Source: PALSA-693 sp963834725
GTDB taxonomy: Bacteria > Actinomycetota > Acidimicrobiia > Acidimicrobiales > Palsa-688
Assembly (NCBI GenBank): GCA_963834725.1
Contig: CAWICN010000001.1
Coordinates: forward strand, 4,774,001-4,838,000
DNA length: 64,000 bases
Direction of reading: 5' to 3'
This document shows positions 33,982 through 43,256 of this stretch, one piece after another. Below the pieces are notes generated by a model. It worked only from the letters and a program-made list of their open reading frames with translations, made no database searches and had not been told where the DNA came from. Each line of letters starts with the position of its first letter. The first letter of the stretch is position 1. The position numbers and the translations under genes are program-made.

Positions 33982-35232
33982 GTGTCAGCGTTCGTCGACG
34001 AATCCCAGGTCCACGTCAAAGCCGGTGATGGCGGGGCCGGCGCCATCTCTTTTCGTCGGGAAGCACACGTGGCCAAGGGCGGCCCAGATGGCGGTGATGG
34101 AGGCGACGGGGGGAGCATCTGGCTGGTGGCTGACCGCAACGTCGCGTCTCTGTACGGGTTCCGGGACCATCCGCACCGCCAGGCCGGCCGGGGTAGCCAC
34201 GGGATGGGCAAAGGGCGGCATGGCAAGGCCGGAGCCGACCTGGATGTGTCAGTCCCGGAAGGGACGGTCGTCCGTGACGCCACGGGGGACGTGGTGGCCG
34301 ACCTGGTCGTGGAGGGCGACCGTTGGCTGGCGGCCCGGGGGGGCCAGGGTGGTCGGGGCAACGCGCGTTTCCTGTCCAACCGACGGCGGGCTCCGTCCTT
34401 CGCGGAACAGGGGGAGGTGGGCGAGGAGCGCTGGCTGGACCTGGAGCTCAAGCTAATGGCCGATGTGGCTCTGGTGGGGTTTCCGAACTCCGGGAAGAGC
34501 ACCCTCATCTCCCGGATCTCGGCCTCCAAGCCGAAGATTGCCGACTACCCTTTCACCACCTTGGAGCCCCACCTGGGAGTGGTCCGTTACGAGAACTTCG
34601 AGTTCGTGGTGGCCGACGTCCCCGGCCTGATCGAAGGAGCGAGTGCCGGTCGCGGCCTCGGCCATCGCTTTCTCCGCCACATCGAGCGGGCCCGGGTTCT
34701 GGTGGTCCTGCTTGACCTGACCCAACCCGATGACCGCTCTCCTGAGGAACAGGAGCGCGTTCTCCTGGAGGAATTGCGCCGGCACCACCCGGATCTGGTC
34801 GCCCGCCCCCGGCTGGTCGTGGGCTCGAAGGCGGACGCGGCGCCATCAGGCGACGGCTGGGCGGGGGAGCGGCTCTCCGCGTGGACCGGCGAGGGATTGC
34901 GCCCTCTCCTCGGCCGCATGGCCACTGCGGTCGCACAGGCGAGGGACAGGTTGCCCCGCCCGCCCCGCTTCGTCGTGCACCGGCCCCAACCGGCTGGCAT
35001 CGCGGTCGAGCGGGCTCCGGACGGCGGATGGCAGGTGCTCGGCCGAGCGGCGGTGCGGGCCGTCGCCCTTTCGGACCTCACCAACGCTGAGGCTCTGGCC
35101 TACGCCCAGGCCCGGCTGCGCCGTCTCGGTGTCGACCGGGCCCTGGCCCGCTCCGGCGCCCGAGCCGGCGAGCGGGTGAGGATCGGCGAGTTCGAGTTCG
35201 AATACCAGCCCGATGACGACATGGCCCGGTGA
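33982..35232 (+). CDS. obg: Obg/CgtA GTPase
   Basis: 416 aa ribosome-associated GTPase. N-terminal glycine-rich Obg fold (residues 1-158, GDGGAGAISFRREAHVAKGGPDGG), G domain with G1 GFPNSGKST, G2 FTTLEP and G3 DVPGLIEGA, and the C-terminal OCT domain (EFEYQPDDD). The G4 motif, usually NKxD, reads SKAD (residues 282-285), which may weaken guanine specificity. GTG start, chosen from SAFVDESQVHVKAGDGG. TGA overlaps the proB ATG. Confidence 0.96.
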   Translation: MSAFVDESQVHVKAGDGGAGAISFRREAHVAKGGPDGGDGGDGGSIWLVADRNVASLYGFRDHPHRQAGRGSHGMGKGRHGKAGADLDVSVPEGTVVRDATGDVVADLVVEGDRWLAARGGQGGRGNARFLSNRRRAPSFAEQGEVGEERWLDLELKLMADVALVGFPNSGKSTLISRISASKPKIADYPFTTLEPHLGVVRYENFEFVVADVPGLIEGASAGRGLGHRFLRHIERARVLVVLLDLTQPDDRSPEEQERVLLEELRRHHPDLVARPRLVVGSKADAAPSGDGWAGERLSAWTGEGLRPLLGRMATAVAQARDRLPRPPRFVVHRPQPAGIAVERAPDGGWQVLGRAAVRAVALSDLTNAEALAYAQARLRRLGVDRALARSGARAGERVRIGEFEFEYQPDDDMAR

Positions 35233-36338
35233 TGAGGGGCCCCGGTCGTCTCATCGTGGCCAAGATCGGCACCTCGTCGCTGACCGACCGGGACGGGGCG
35301 ATCCTTCCGGCGAGCATCGAGAAGCTCTGTACCGAGGTCGCGGCCCTGCGGGCGGCGGGCGATCGGGTGGTGGTGGTGACGAGTGGGGCCATCGCCGCCG
35401 GCCTGCCCGTGCTCGGTCTGCATGAGCCCCGCCCCACCGAACCGGCCGTGCTGCAGGCGGTGTCCGCGGTTGGGCAGGTCCACCTGGTCGACCATTACAA
35501 CCGGGCCCTTGCGGCCCATGGCCTGGTCGGCGGCCAGGTGCTGCTGGCCCCCCTGGACTTCGTCGACCGTCATCAGTATCTGCACGCACGGCAGACCTTG
35601 TCGGTCCTCCTCGGTCTCGGTGTGGTGCCGGTCGTCAACGAAAACGACGCGATCGCCGATGACGAAATCCGCTTCGGTGACAACGACCGGCTGGCCGCCC
35701 TGGTCTCGCACCTGCTTGCCGCCGACGTGCTGGTGTTGCTCACCGATACCCCCGGCCTGCTCACCGCTAATCCACAGACCGACCAGGACGCCTCGTTGAT
35801 CGAGGAGATCGTGGCTGTCGATCAAGAGATGGAAGCGCTGGCCGGTGGAAGCGGAAGCGACCGCGGTAGCGGGGGCATGGCCTCGAAGCTGGCGGCGGCC
35901 AAGATGGCGGCCTGGTCCGGTGTCCGGGTGGTCATCGCCGCGGCCAACCGCCCGCATGTCCTCCGGGATGCCGCGGCGGGTATGCCCGGAGTTGGGACGG
36001 TCGTGATCCCACGAACGAGACGGCTCCCCGCTCGCAAGCTGTGGATCGCGTTCGCCGTCGGGTCGTCTGGCACGGTCGTGGTCGACGAAGGCGCCCGGAC
36101 GGCGCTGATGGAGCGGGGCGTTTCCCTCCTGCCGGCGGGCGTTGTCGCTGTAGAGGGTGCCTTCGACGCCGACGCTGCCGTCGAGATCGCCGGGCCGGAT
36201 GGACAGGTCTTCGCCAAGGGGCTGACGCGGCATCCGGCCTACCGGGTCAAGGAGTTGGCCGGTCGCCGCACCTCTCAACTCCCGGATGACGTCACCCACG
36301 AGGTGGTACACCGGGACGATCTGGTGCTCCTACCGTGA
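35232..36338 (+). CDS. proB: Glutamate 5-kinase
   Basis: 368 aa. First step of proline synthesis, ATP plus glutamate to glutamyl phosphate. Amino-acid kinase domain: LIVAKIGTSSLTD, VVVVTSGAIAAGL, VPVVNENDAIADDEI and GSGGMASKLAAAKMA; the C-terminal PUA domain begins near residue 275 (GTVVVDEGARTALMERGVSLLPAGV). ATG start overlapping the obg stop. The next step, proA, is 3 kb away on the same strand. The TGA overlaps the following GTG. Confidence 0.97.
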   Translation: MRGPGRLIVAKIGTSSLTDRDGAILPASIEKLCTEVAALRAAGDRVVVVTSGAIAAGLPVLGLHEPRPTEPAVLQAVSAVGQVHLVDHYNRALAAHGLVGGQVLLAPLDFVDRHQYLHARQTLSVLLGLGVVPVVNENDAIADDEIRFGDNDRLAALVSHLLAADVLVLLTDTPGLLTANPQTDQDASLIEEIVAVDQEMEALAGGSGSDRGSGGMASKLAAAKMAAWSGVRVVIAAANRPHVLRDAAAGMPGVGTVVIPRTRRLPARKLWIAFAVGSSGTVVVDEGARTALMERGVSLLPAGVVAVEGAFDADAAVEIAGPDGQVFAKGLTRHPAYRVKELAGRRTSQLPDDVTHEVVHRDDLVLLP

Positions 36339-37147
36339 TCCCGGCTATCGACGCGTACCGCCGCGTTCGTTCGGGCCGGCACCGGCACGTCAGACTCGTG
36401 GACGCCGGGCCGGGGCAGCGACGCCGGGTGCGGTCAGCCGTATTCGCGGTCGCTGTGGTCACCGCCCTTCTGGGCCTGGCCGGCTGCGGCGGGCTGATCG
36501 GCTCGTACCTGAACACCCAGCATGCTCTCGAGGACGCGGGCTTCCGGTCGGTGAGCGTCCACATACATTTCGACAGATCCGGCGACCGGGTCGCCGCTGA
36601 CGTTTCGGTCGCGGCGCCGCCCTCGGACAGTGACGTCACTGACGTGGCCTCCGCGGTGTGGAATCACGTCCATCAGCGGTTCAGCGTTTTAACCGTAACG
36701 GTGAAGGGGACCGGAAGCGCGAAGGGCCTGGTCGCGAAGCGCAGCTTCACGTTTTCGCAACTGGAAGAGCAGTTCGGGGCTCGGAACCCGGGTTGGAACC
36801 AGAACACCATCTCCCAGTCCGCCGAACGCGTCGGTCTTACGGTGCTGGGCGCGGCTGCGGCGCTGACGGTAGTGATCGCAATCATCGCGGTCCTGATCAC
36901 CCGACGCCGTCGTCGCCTGGAGCCGGCCACTGGCCGGGCTTTGTGGGGCCGTCCCACCGGCGTACCTCTGTGGCCACCCCCGTCAGGCCCGCCGGGGGGT
37001 TGGTCGCCGTCGGCGCCTGCACCGTCGCCGGCGTCGGTGTCCGGCACTCCGGCCGGCCCGCCACCGTCGCCGGCGTGGCCCCGACCGCCCGACCGCCCTG
37101 ACCCGGCAGACGAGGGTGGCTGGGGTCCGCCGAGCCCCCCGGATTGA
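36335..37147 (+). CDS. Lipoprotein-like protein with C-terminal transmembrane helix and proline-rich tail
   Basis: 270 aa. A long basic N-terminus precedes a hydrophobic stretch ending in a lipobox-like LAGC (Cys51). A 110-residue extracytoplasmic domain (LEDAGFRSVSVHIHFDRSGDRVAADVSV) precedes a second hydrophobic helix (VGLTVLGAAAALTVVIAIIAVLI) followed by RRRRR and a Pro/Ser/Gly-rich tail. No known family recognised. GTG start overlaps the proB stop (GTGA), implying coupling, though no link to proline synthesis is evident. Confidence 0.7.
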   Translation: MIPAIDAYRRVRSGRHRHVRLVDAGPGQRRRVRSAVFAVAVVTALLGLAGCGGLIGSYLNTQHALEDAGFRSVSVHIHFDRSGDRVAADVSVAAPPSDSDVTDVASAVWNHVHQRFSVLTVTVKGTGSAKGLVAKRSFTFSQLEEQFGARNPGWNQNTISQSAERVGLTVLGAAAALTVVIAIIAVLITRRRRRLEPATGRALWGRPTGVPLWPPPSGPPGGWSPSAPAPSPASVSGTPAGPPPSPAWPRPPDRPDPADEGGWGPPSPPD

Positions 37148-37316
37148 GCCGGACACCTTCGGAACGTTGGGTGCGGTTTGCACCTTGGGTGCGCTACTAG
37201 CGATATTTCGACGCCGAACTCACCCAAGGTCACCGAATGCGCCCAGATGGCAGGGCGGGACGGGGCAGGCTCCCTCGGAGGAGGGCCTCACCCCGGGTTC
37301 ATGAGGATGGCCGGCG

Positions 37317-38219
37317 TCAGCTGTGCCCGTCAGCGGTGCTGGTGCCGCCGTCGGCCCGGGTCGCCTCAGCCGCCGGGGCGGCGGCGCTTGTGGAAGCATC
37401 CGGGGCGGTGGCGCCCGTGGAAGCATCCGGAGCGATGGCGCCCGTCCCCAAGGCCCCGGCCGTACCGGCTCCGAGCTCGGCTCCGCCGGTGCTCGGCAGG
37501 CCCAGCTCGGCGCGCATGGTATCGAGGCGGGACCGGGCTTCGGAGCCCATGGCCGCCTGCTGGACCTCCAGCATGCGTGCCTCTACGGTCTGGCCGCCGA
37601 GCTCCGAAGATCCGAGGGCCCTGGCGTAGCGAGCTTCGATCTTGGCTCGTACCTGCTCCAACGACGGGGCCTCACTGTCCACCGTCTGGTTGAGGCTGCT
37701 CATGGCCTTGTTGAGCTGCTCCTGCATCTTGGCCTGGTCGAGCTGTGAGAGGAGCTTCTGGCGCTCGGCGAGCTTTTGCTGGAGGGCCAGGGAGTTCTGC
37801 TGAACGGCGGCGCGGGCCTGATCAGCCGCCTGGGCCGACTGCAGGCTGAGCGTCTTCAGATCGTTGACCTGGTTCTCGGTCGCGATCAGGCGGTTGGCGA
37901 ACGCCTCCGCCGTCTGGTTGTACTCCCGGGCCTTTCCGGCATCGCCTCGCTGCGAGGCCTCCTCGGCCATCATGAGGGCCTGCCGGGTAGAGGCGTTGAC
38001 CTTCCCGAAATTCTCCATGGCCCGGTTGAGCTGCAGCTCGTGCTGCTTCTGGTTGGCCACCACGTTGGCCGCCTGCTCGACCAGGCGCCGGTGCTGCTCC
38101 TGGGCATCGGCAATCGCCTGCTCCAGCTGGATCTTCGGGTCGGCGTTGGCCTCGAAGCGGCTGTCCGTCTTGGCGGTGAAATACCGCCAGCGCTTCTTCA
38201 CCACATCGATCATTCCCAT
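37317..38219 (-). CDS. pspA: PspA/IM30 family phage shock protein A
   Basis: 300 aa. The N-terminal amphipathic helix MGMIDVVKKRWRYF is followed by a nearly continuous coiled coil (residues 25-225), as in membrane-stabilising ESCRT-III-like PspA. The Ala/Ser/Thr-rich tail carries a 9-residue repeat (APDASTGAT / APDASTSAA). It responds to membrane stress and may bind the inner leaflet. It follows the membrane protein gene by 9 bases and is the second gene of that operon. No PspF-like or ClgR regulator nearby. Confidence 0.92.
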   Translation of the reverse strand: MGMIDVVKKRWRYFTAKTDSRFEANADPKIQLEQAIADAQEQHRRLVEQAANVVANQKQHELQLNRAMENFGKVNASTRQALMMAEEASQRGDAGKAREYNQTAEAFANRLIATENQVNDLKTLSLQSAQAADQARAAVQQNSLALQQKLAERQKLLSQLDQAKMQEQLNKAMSSLNQTVDSEAPSLEQVRAKIEARYARALGSSELGGQTVEARMLEVQQAAMGSEARSRLDTMRAELGLPSTGGAELGAGTAGALGTGAIAPDASTGATAPDASTSAAAPAAEATRADGGTSTADGHS

Positions 38220-38228
38220 GACGACATG

Positions 38229-39191
38229 CTACGGCGCGGTTGGCGGCGACGGAGGTGCGACCGACGGAAGGCCACAGGGATCTGTCCCGGCGGGCCAGGC
38301 GGGCCCTCCGGCTGACTCCGTGGGCATCGTGGGTTCGGCGCCCGATGAGGCGGCCCCGGCCTCCCGGAGTCCCTCGCGCAACGCGGTGATGTCATCAAGC
38401 AGAGCGTCGACGGAGCGGGTCGCGACGTCCGCCGCGCCCACCGCGGTTCCTTCGCCCGGCTCCAGGCCCAGCTCGAGCAACTGGGTCACCGCGTCGTCGA
38501 AGCGGGCGGTGAGAAGCCGCAACCGATCGAGCGCCTCGCCCTTGGCCTCCTCGGTGCGGTGGGCGGCCCGGAGCTCCGCTGCGATGGCCTCCTCCGAGCG
38601 CGCCAGTGCCTGCTGGCGGCCTGGGTCGGTCGGATGAGCCCCCGGCGCGCGCCGCTGCTCGGCCTGAACCTGCCGCAGTTCGGCGGACAGCTCGCCGACC
38701 GAGGGCTGACCCTTGCCGGCCACCGTCCCCCCGAGGGCCGCGCCCCGCTTCGCCACCACCCAGACCTCTTTGACACCCTCCCGGAGACGAGGCTGGAGCA
38801 TCAGCAGCCGGTCCTTCAGCGGGCCCGACGGCCGCGTCGCCAGCGAGGAGTCGAAGCGTTGCTGGGCGCTCTGGGCCTGGCGCACGTACTGCCGCCAGGG
38901 TTCGGGGACCGCATAGGGATCAATGGTGACGAGGGGGAGGCGGGGCCGTTTGGGGCCGGCTCGCAGGGCCGCGACTGCCAGGCGCACGAACCAGGCGCCG
39001 AGTCCCAGCACCACCGCCACCACCACCGAATGGGCCAGCAACCCGATCCCGACTCCGGCGGCGGCGAGGACCAATGCCGACGGGGAGACAGCGGCGCGCC
39101 TTACCGCCCGCCGGATCACGGCCGGCGAGGCTGAGGGCGCACCGGACGCCCCCACCGGGTGCCGGTCCGGTCCGGGTACTGGCTCGAGCAT
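38229..39191 (-). CDS. Membrane protein upstream of pspA
   Basis: 320 aa. N-terminal half has a paired hydrophobic region (SALVLAAAGVGIGLLAHSVVVAVVLGLGAWFVRLAVAAL) and the rest is a helical cytoplasmic region (QYVRQAQSAQQRFDSSL, ELRQVQAEQRR, ALDRLRLLTARFDDAVTQLLELG) ending in a Pro-rich tail. No family certain; gene pairing with pspA suggests a partner anchoring or regulating it (inference). The ATG at 39191 is the start nearest the hydrophobic segment. Unclear ribosome site. Confidence 0.7.
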   Translation of the reverse strand: MLEPVPGPDRHPVGASGAPSASPAVIRRAVRRAAVSPSALVLAAAGVGIGLLAHSVVVAVVLGLGAWFVRLAVAALRAGPKRPRLPLVTIDPYAVPEPWRQYVRQAQSAQQRFDSSLATRPSGPLKDRLLMLQPRLREGVKEVWVVAKRGAALGGTVAGKGQPSVGELSAELRQVQAEQRRAPGAHPTDPGRQQALARSEEAIAAELRAAHRTEEAKGEALDRLRLLTARFDDAVTQLLELGLEPGEGTAVGAADVATRSVDALLDDITALREGLREAGAASSGAEPTMPTESAGGPAWPAGTDPCGLPSVAPPSPPTAP

Positions 39192-39377
39192 GGTCGCCAG
39201 GCTACGGCGCCGGGTTGGCCTCGTCGCGGGCGGCCCACCTGCGCCATAGCATGGCGGCGTGCTGGTGAGCAGTGGCCGCAATATCGGGGCAAGCAGCAAT
39301 ATCAGGGCCACGGGGGCGATGAGGCTTCCGAGCGGCGCCAGCCTGGTGGCCCCAGCCCGGCGCCAGGGGCGCTCCCG

Positions 39378-40625
39378 ATGACGGCCCTGGCGGAACTCGG
39401 CCGGCGGGCGCGCCAGGCCGCCCCGGTGCTGGCAACCGCGCCCACGTCCGGCAAGGACGCCGCTCTCCACGCGGCCGCCGATCTGCTCGAGAGCCGGGCC
39501 GGGCAGGTCCTCGAAGCTAACGCTCACGATCTCGCCGCGGCCGCCAGCCAGGAAGTCCCCGCATCGGTCGTGGATCGCCTGCGCCTGACCGGGGCGCGGG
39601 TGGGCGCGATGGCCGAGGGGCTGCGACAGGTAGCGGCCCTGGCGGACCCCGTCGGCGAGTCCGTCCGGGGCTGGGTCCGGCCCAACGGACTCGAGATCCG
39701 CCAGGTGCGCGTCCCTCTCGGCGTGGTGGGCATCATCTACGAGAACCGGCCCAACGTCACAAGCGACGCCGCCGGCCTGTGCCTGAAGTCCGGCAACGTA
39801 GCGTTCCTGCGGGGGAGCTCGGCGGCGCTGGAGTCCAACCGGGCCATCGCTGCGGTCATCCGAGAAGGATGTGAAAAAGCCGGCCTCCCTGCCGATGCGG
39901 TCCTTCTCGTCGAGGACCCGACTCGCGAGACGGCGGTCGAGTTCATGCGGCTACGAGGGGTCATCGACTGTCTCATCCCGCGGGGCGGGCCGTCCTTGAT
40001 CGCCAGCATCGTGGAGCACGCCACCGTGCCGTATGTCATCGACGGGGACGGCAACTGCCATGTCTATGTCGATCGGGCGGCCGACCTCGACATGGCGCTT
40101 CGGATCGTCGTCAACGCCAAGACCCAGCGACCGAGCGTCTGCAACGCGGCCGAGTCCCTGGTGCTGCACCGGGACATCGCCCCGGCGTTCCTCGACCGGC
40201 TGGGACCGGCCCTGCAGGGCGTGGAACTCCGGGGAGATGACGAGGCACGGCGCCTGCTCGGACCGGAGCGGGTGCTGGCCGCCACTCCGGACGACTACGG
40301 GCGGGAGTACCTCGACCTGAAGTTGAGCGTGCGAGTTGTGAACCATCTGGATGAGGCCATCGAGCACATCCGCCGCTACGGATCCGGGCACACCGAGGCC
40401 ATCGTGACCCGGGACCTGGCGGCCGCCCAACGGTTCCAGCGGGAGGTCGACGCCGCCGTCATCATGGTCAACGCCTCGACCCGGTTCACTGACGGCGAGG
40501 AGTTCGGGTTCGGCGCCGAGATCGGGATCAGCACCCAGAAGCTCCACGCCCGCGGGCCCATGGGCCTTCGCGAGCTGACCACGGGCAAATATCTCGTGAC
40601 GGGGACCGGGCAGATCCGCGGCTGA
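39378..40625 (+). CDS. proA: Gamma-glutamyl phosphate reductase
   Basis: 415 aa. NADPH-dependent reduction of glutamyl phosphate to glutamate semialdehyde, second step of proline synthesis. VPLGVVGIIYENRPNVTSDAAGLCLKSGN (in part), catalytic Cys255 in NAKTQRPSVCNAAESL, and STRFTDGEEFGFGAEIGIST. ATG start behind AGGGGC. Separated from proB by the lipoprotein-like gene and the pspA operon. Confidence 0.97.
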   Translation: MTALAELGRRARQAAPVLATAPTSGKDAALHAAADLLESRAGQVLEANAHDLAAAASQEVPASVVDRLRLTGARVGAMAEGLRQVAALADPVGESVRGWVRPNGLEIRQVRVPLGVVGIIYENRPNVTSDAAGLCLKSGNVAFLRGSSAALESNRAIAAVIREGCEKAGLPADAVLLVEDPTRETAVEFMRLRGVIDCLIPRGGPSLIASIVEHATVPYVIDGDGNCHVYVDRAADLDMALRIVVNAKTQRPSVCNAAESLVLHRDIAPAFLDRLGPALQGVELRGDDEARRLLGPERVLAATPDDYGREYLDLKLSVRVVNHLDEAIEHIRRYGSGHTEAIVTRDLAAAQRFQREVDAAVIMVNASTRFTDGEEFGFGAEIGISTQKLHARGPMGLRELTTGKYLVTGTGQIRG

Positions 40626-40687
40626 CGCCAGCTCCCGGTCGGATCAACCGGCCGTCGCCGAAAGTCTGGGCACCACGCGCCCGAGAC

Positions 40688-42160
40688 CTACCCGAGTTGC
40701 TCGACAAACCGCTCCAGCTGCCTCAGGTTGCGGCATTCGTAGGCCGCGTCACAGTGCGCGGCGTACTGGCTGACGATGGAGTCCCCGGTATCCCAGTAGG
40801 AACGGGGCTCGGGATTGAGCCAGTACACGTGCCGGGCCTTCTTCGCCATCTCGGTCAATATCCACGCCTGGGAGGCGTGGTAATTGTTGCGGGCGTCGCC
40901 GAGCAGCAGCACCGTGGTCTTGGGGTTGACCTCGCGCCCCCAACGGTCCCAGAACACCTCAAACGCATGACCGTAGTCCGAGTGACCGTCCACCCAGATC
41001 ACGTCGGCCTCGGTATTGATGCGATGAATAGCGACCCCTATATCCTCTGTCCCCTTGAAGTAGTCGGTCACCTCGTCGATACCGTCGATGAACACAAAGG
41101 ACCGCACCTTGCTGAACTGCGAGCTGATGGCGTACACCAGTTGCAGGGTGAAGCGGGCAAAGGCGGCCACCGAGCCGGAGATGTCGGCTACGACCATGAT
41201 CTCCGGTTTGGACGGTCGCGGATAGCGGAACTTGGGTTCGGCCGGGACCCCTCCATAGGAAAGGGAGTGGCGCATGGTGCTGCGGAAGTCAAGGGGCCCC
41301 TTCCGCCCGTGGCGCCGCTTGCGGGCGAGGCGCACCGCCAGCTTGCGGGTCAGCGGCGCGATCGCCTTGCGCAACGCCGCCAGCTCCTCCCGGCTGGCGT
41401 GCATGAAATCGACGTCCTCGGGGAGCGGCTTGCGTATGGACTTGGCCACCGCTTCGGCACCTCTGTCGGCGACCAGCCGGCGACGGATCTCCGCCTCGAT
41501 CTGCCGGCGCAGGGCGTCCAGGCGAGCATCGTACTCTTCCCGGGCCAGACGCTCCTCGAGCTCGGTGAGCTCGCCGCGGGTCTGCACACGAGCTGCTTCC
41601 ATCATCCGCTCGAGCACGGCATCGAGGTCGAGCTGCCGAAGGGTGCGGTACAGGTAGTAGGTGCCGCCCACCGGCCGGCCCGGTTCCATACCCGCGTAGC
41701 GGGTGACAGCCGAACGGGCGACGGCCCGCATCATGGCGTCGTTGCCGTCCATGAGGGCGCGGTAGAGCAGCTCTGCCAGCTGCTCGGGGGTCAGACCCTC
41801 CGCCCCGCTTCCCTCGCCCTGTCCGGCGCCGAGCAGGTCCCGGATCATCTCGTCGACGGCGCCGTCGCCCTCGCCGTCAGCGATGTGGTATTCGTGCCCT
41901 CGCAGCGAGAAGTAGACCTCGAAGACGGTCTCGAAGGCCTTCCAGTGGGCGTTGTTCTTGACCATCGTGGCGGCGAGGGCGTACTTGAAGGCGTCACGGT
42001 CCTCGAGGGGGATGTAGCGCAAAGCTTCCACCGCGTCGAGGTTCTCGGTCAGGCTGACAGGGATGCCGGCTGTGCGCAGTTCCTTGACAAACCCTGAGAG
42101 GGTCTCGAGCAGACCGGCGGAGCTGCCAGCAGGCAAGCCTGAAGTCTGGACTGAGTCCAC
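40688..42160 (-). CDS. VWA-domain (CoxE-like) protein, MoxR partner
   Basis: 490 aa. N-terminal helical region (LLETLSGFVKELRTAGIPVSLTENLDAVEALRYIP, in parts) and a C-terminal von Willebrand factor A domain with MIDAS motif DISGS (VVADISGSVAAF) and a late VLLLGDARNN aspartate. Such proteins work with MoxR ATPases to insert metals or activate target enzymes, for example in CO dehydrogenase maturation. GTG start overlaps the MoxR stop (TAGTG). The target of this pair is unclear; the nearest metalloenzyme is BoxB. Confidence 0.85.
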   Translation of the reverse strand: MDSVQTSGLPAGSSAGLLETLSGFVKELRTAGIPVSLTENLDAVEALRYIPLEDRDAFKYALAATMVKNNAHWKAFETVFEVYFSLRGHEYHIADGEGDGAVDEMIRDLLGAGQGEGSGAEGLTPEQLAELLYRALMDGNDAMMRAVARSAVTRYAGMEPGRPVGGTYYLYRTLRQLDLDAVLERMMEAARVQTRGELTELEERLAREEYDARLDALRRQIEAEIRRRLVADRGAEAVAKSIRKPLPEDVDFMHASREELAALRKAIAPLTRKLAVRLARKRRHGRKGPLDFRSTMRHSLSYGGVPAEPKFRYPRPSKPEIMVVADISGSVAAFARFTLQLVYAISSQFSKVRSFVFIDGIDEVTDYFKGTEDIGVAIHRINTEADVIWVDGHSDYGHAFEVFWDRWGREVNPKTTVLLLGDARNNYHASQAWILTEMAKKARHVYWLNPEPRSYWDTGDSIVSQYAAHCDAAYECRNLRQLERFVEQLG

Positions 42161-43068
42161 TACCGTGACGACCTGGCTCCCGAGGCGCTCAGGTCCTTGG
42201 CGGCCTTGTCGATGTCGGATTGGTACTTGAGCAGGATGTGGAGCGTGCCGGTAGCCGTGGCCGCATCGACGGACTGGATTCCGAGTAGCAGCAGGGTTCT
42301 GGCCCAATCGAGGGTTTCGGACACCGACGGCGCCTTTTTCAGCTCCAGATTGCGGATCGAGCGCACGATGCGGACCACTTGATCGGCGAGGGCGTCCGAG
42401 ATGCCGGGTACCCGGGTCAGCACGATCTCCTTTTCGCGCTCGAGGTCGGGATAGTCGATGTGGAGGAAGAGGCAGCGCCGCTTGAGCGCTTCCGACAGCT
42501 CTCGGGTGTTGTTGGACGTGAGGAAGACGAGCGGAATCTGGTTGGCGCTCACCGTCCCAAGCTCGGGAATCGACACCTGATAGTCCGACAGGATCTCCAG
42601 GAGCAGGGCCTCCGTTTCCACCTCGACGCGGTCCACTTCGTCGATCAGCAGCACGACCGGCTCGTCGGCTCGGATCGCCTCCAGCAGGGGCCGCGTCAGC
42701 AGGAACGGCTCCGAGAAGATGTCCTCCTCGATGTCCTCCCATTTCTCGCCGCCGGCCGCCTCGCCGATGCGCTGGGCCTGGATGCGCAGAAGCTGCTTCT
42801 TGTAGTTCCACTCGTAGAGGGCCTTCGACTCGTCCAGCCCCTCGTAGCACTGCAGGCGGATCAGCCGGGCGTCGAGCATCTCGGCCACCGACTTGGCCAG
42901 CTGCGTCTTGCCGGTGCCTGCCGGGCCTTCGATGAGGACCGGCTTGCCGAGCCGCTCGGCCAGGTAGACGACGCCGGCGATCCCTTCGTCGGCGAGGTAG
43001 GCGACCCGCCGCAGCCCTTCACGGACGACAGCGGGAGACTCGAGGCGGGGGGATACAACGTCGCTCAC
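42160..43068 (-). CDS. MoxR-family AAA+ ATPase
   Basis: 302 aa. Walker A GPAGTGKTQLAKS, Walker B VVLLIDEVDRVE, sensor I FLTSNNTRELSEALKRRC with the arginine finger region, and a C-terminal lid. Chaperone-like ATPase, first gene of a MoxR-VWA operon. GTG start (SDVVSPRLESPAVVREGL). Close relatives are annotated CoxD-like. Confidence 0.92.
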   Translation of the reverse strand: MSDVVSPRLESPAVVREGLRRVAYLADEGIAGVVYLAERLGKPVLIEGPAGTGKTQLAKSVAEMLDARLIRLQCYEGLDESKALYEWNYKKQLLRIQAQRIGEAAGGEKWEDIEEDIFSEPFLLTRPLLEAIRADEPVVLLIDEVDRVEVETEALLLEILSDYQVSIPELGTVSANQIPLVFLTSNNTRELSEALKRRCLFLHIDYPDLEREKEIVLTRVPGISDALADQVVRIVRSIRNLELKKAPSVSETLDWARTLLLLGIQSVDAATATGTLHILLKYQSDIDKAAKDLSASGARSSR

Positions 43069-43256
43069 AGGTACGGTGGCCTTTCTCAGATCGGCGCGCG
43101 GGCGCAGGTCACAAGTTTACCGGGGGGTCGGTACCGCCCGCCTACCGGGAGCGCCGACGCCCCCGCTCGATGCGACAGGGAGCGGTAGGGCGACAGGGAG
43201 CGACAGGCGTCGAACGGGGCGCAGGCGGAGGACACCGGCTACGGCGGCCGGTCCGA

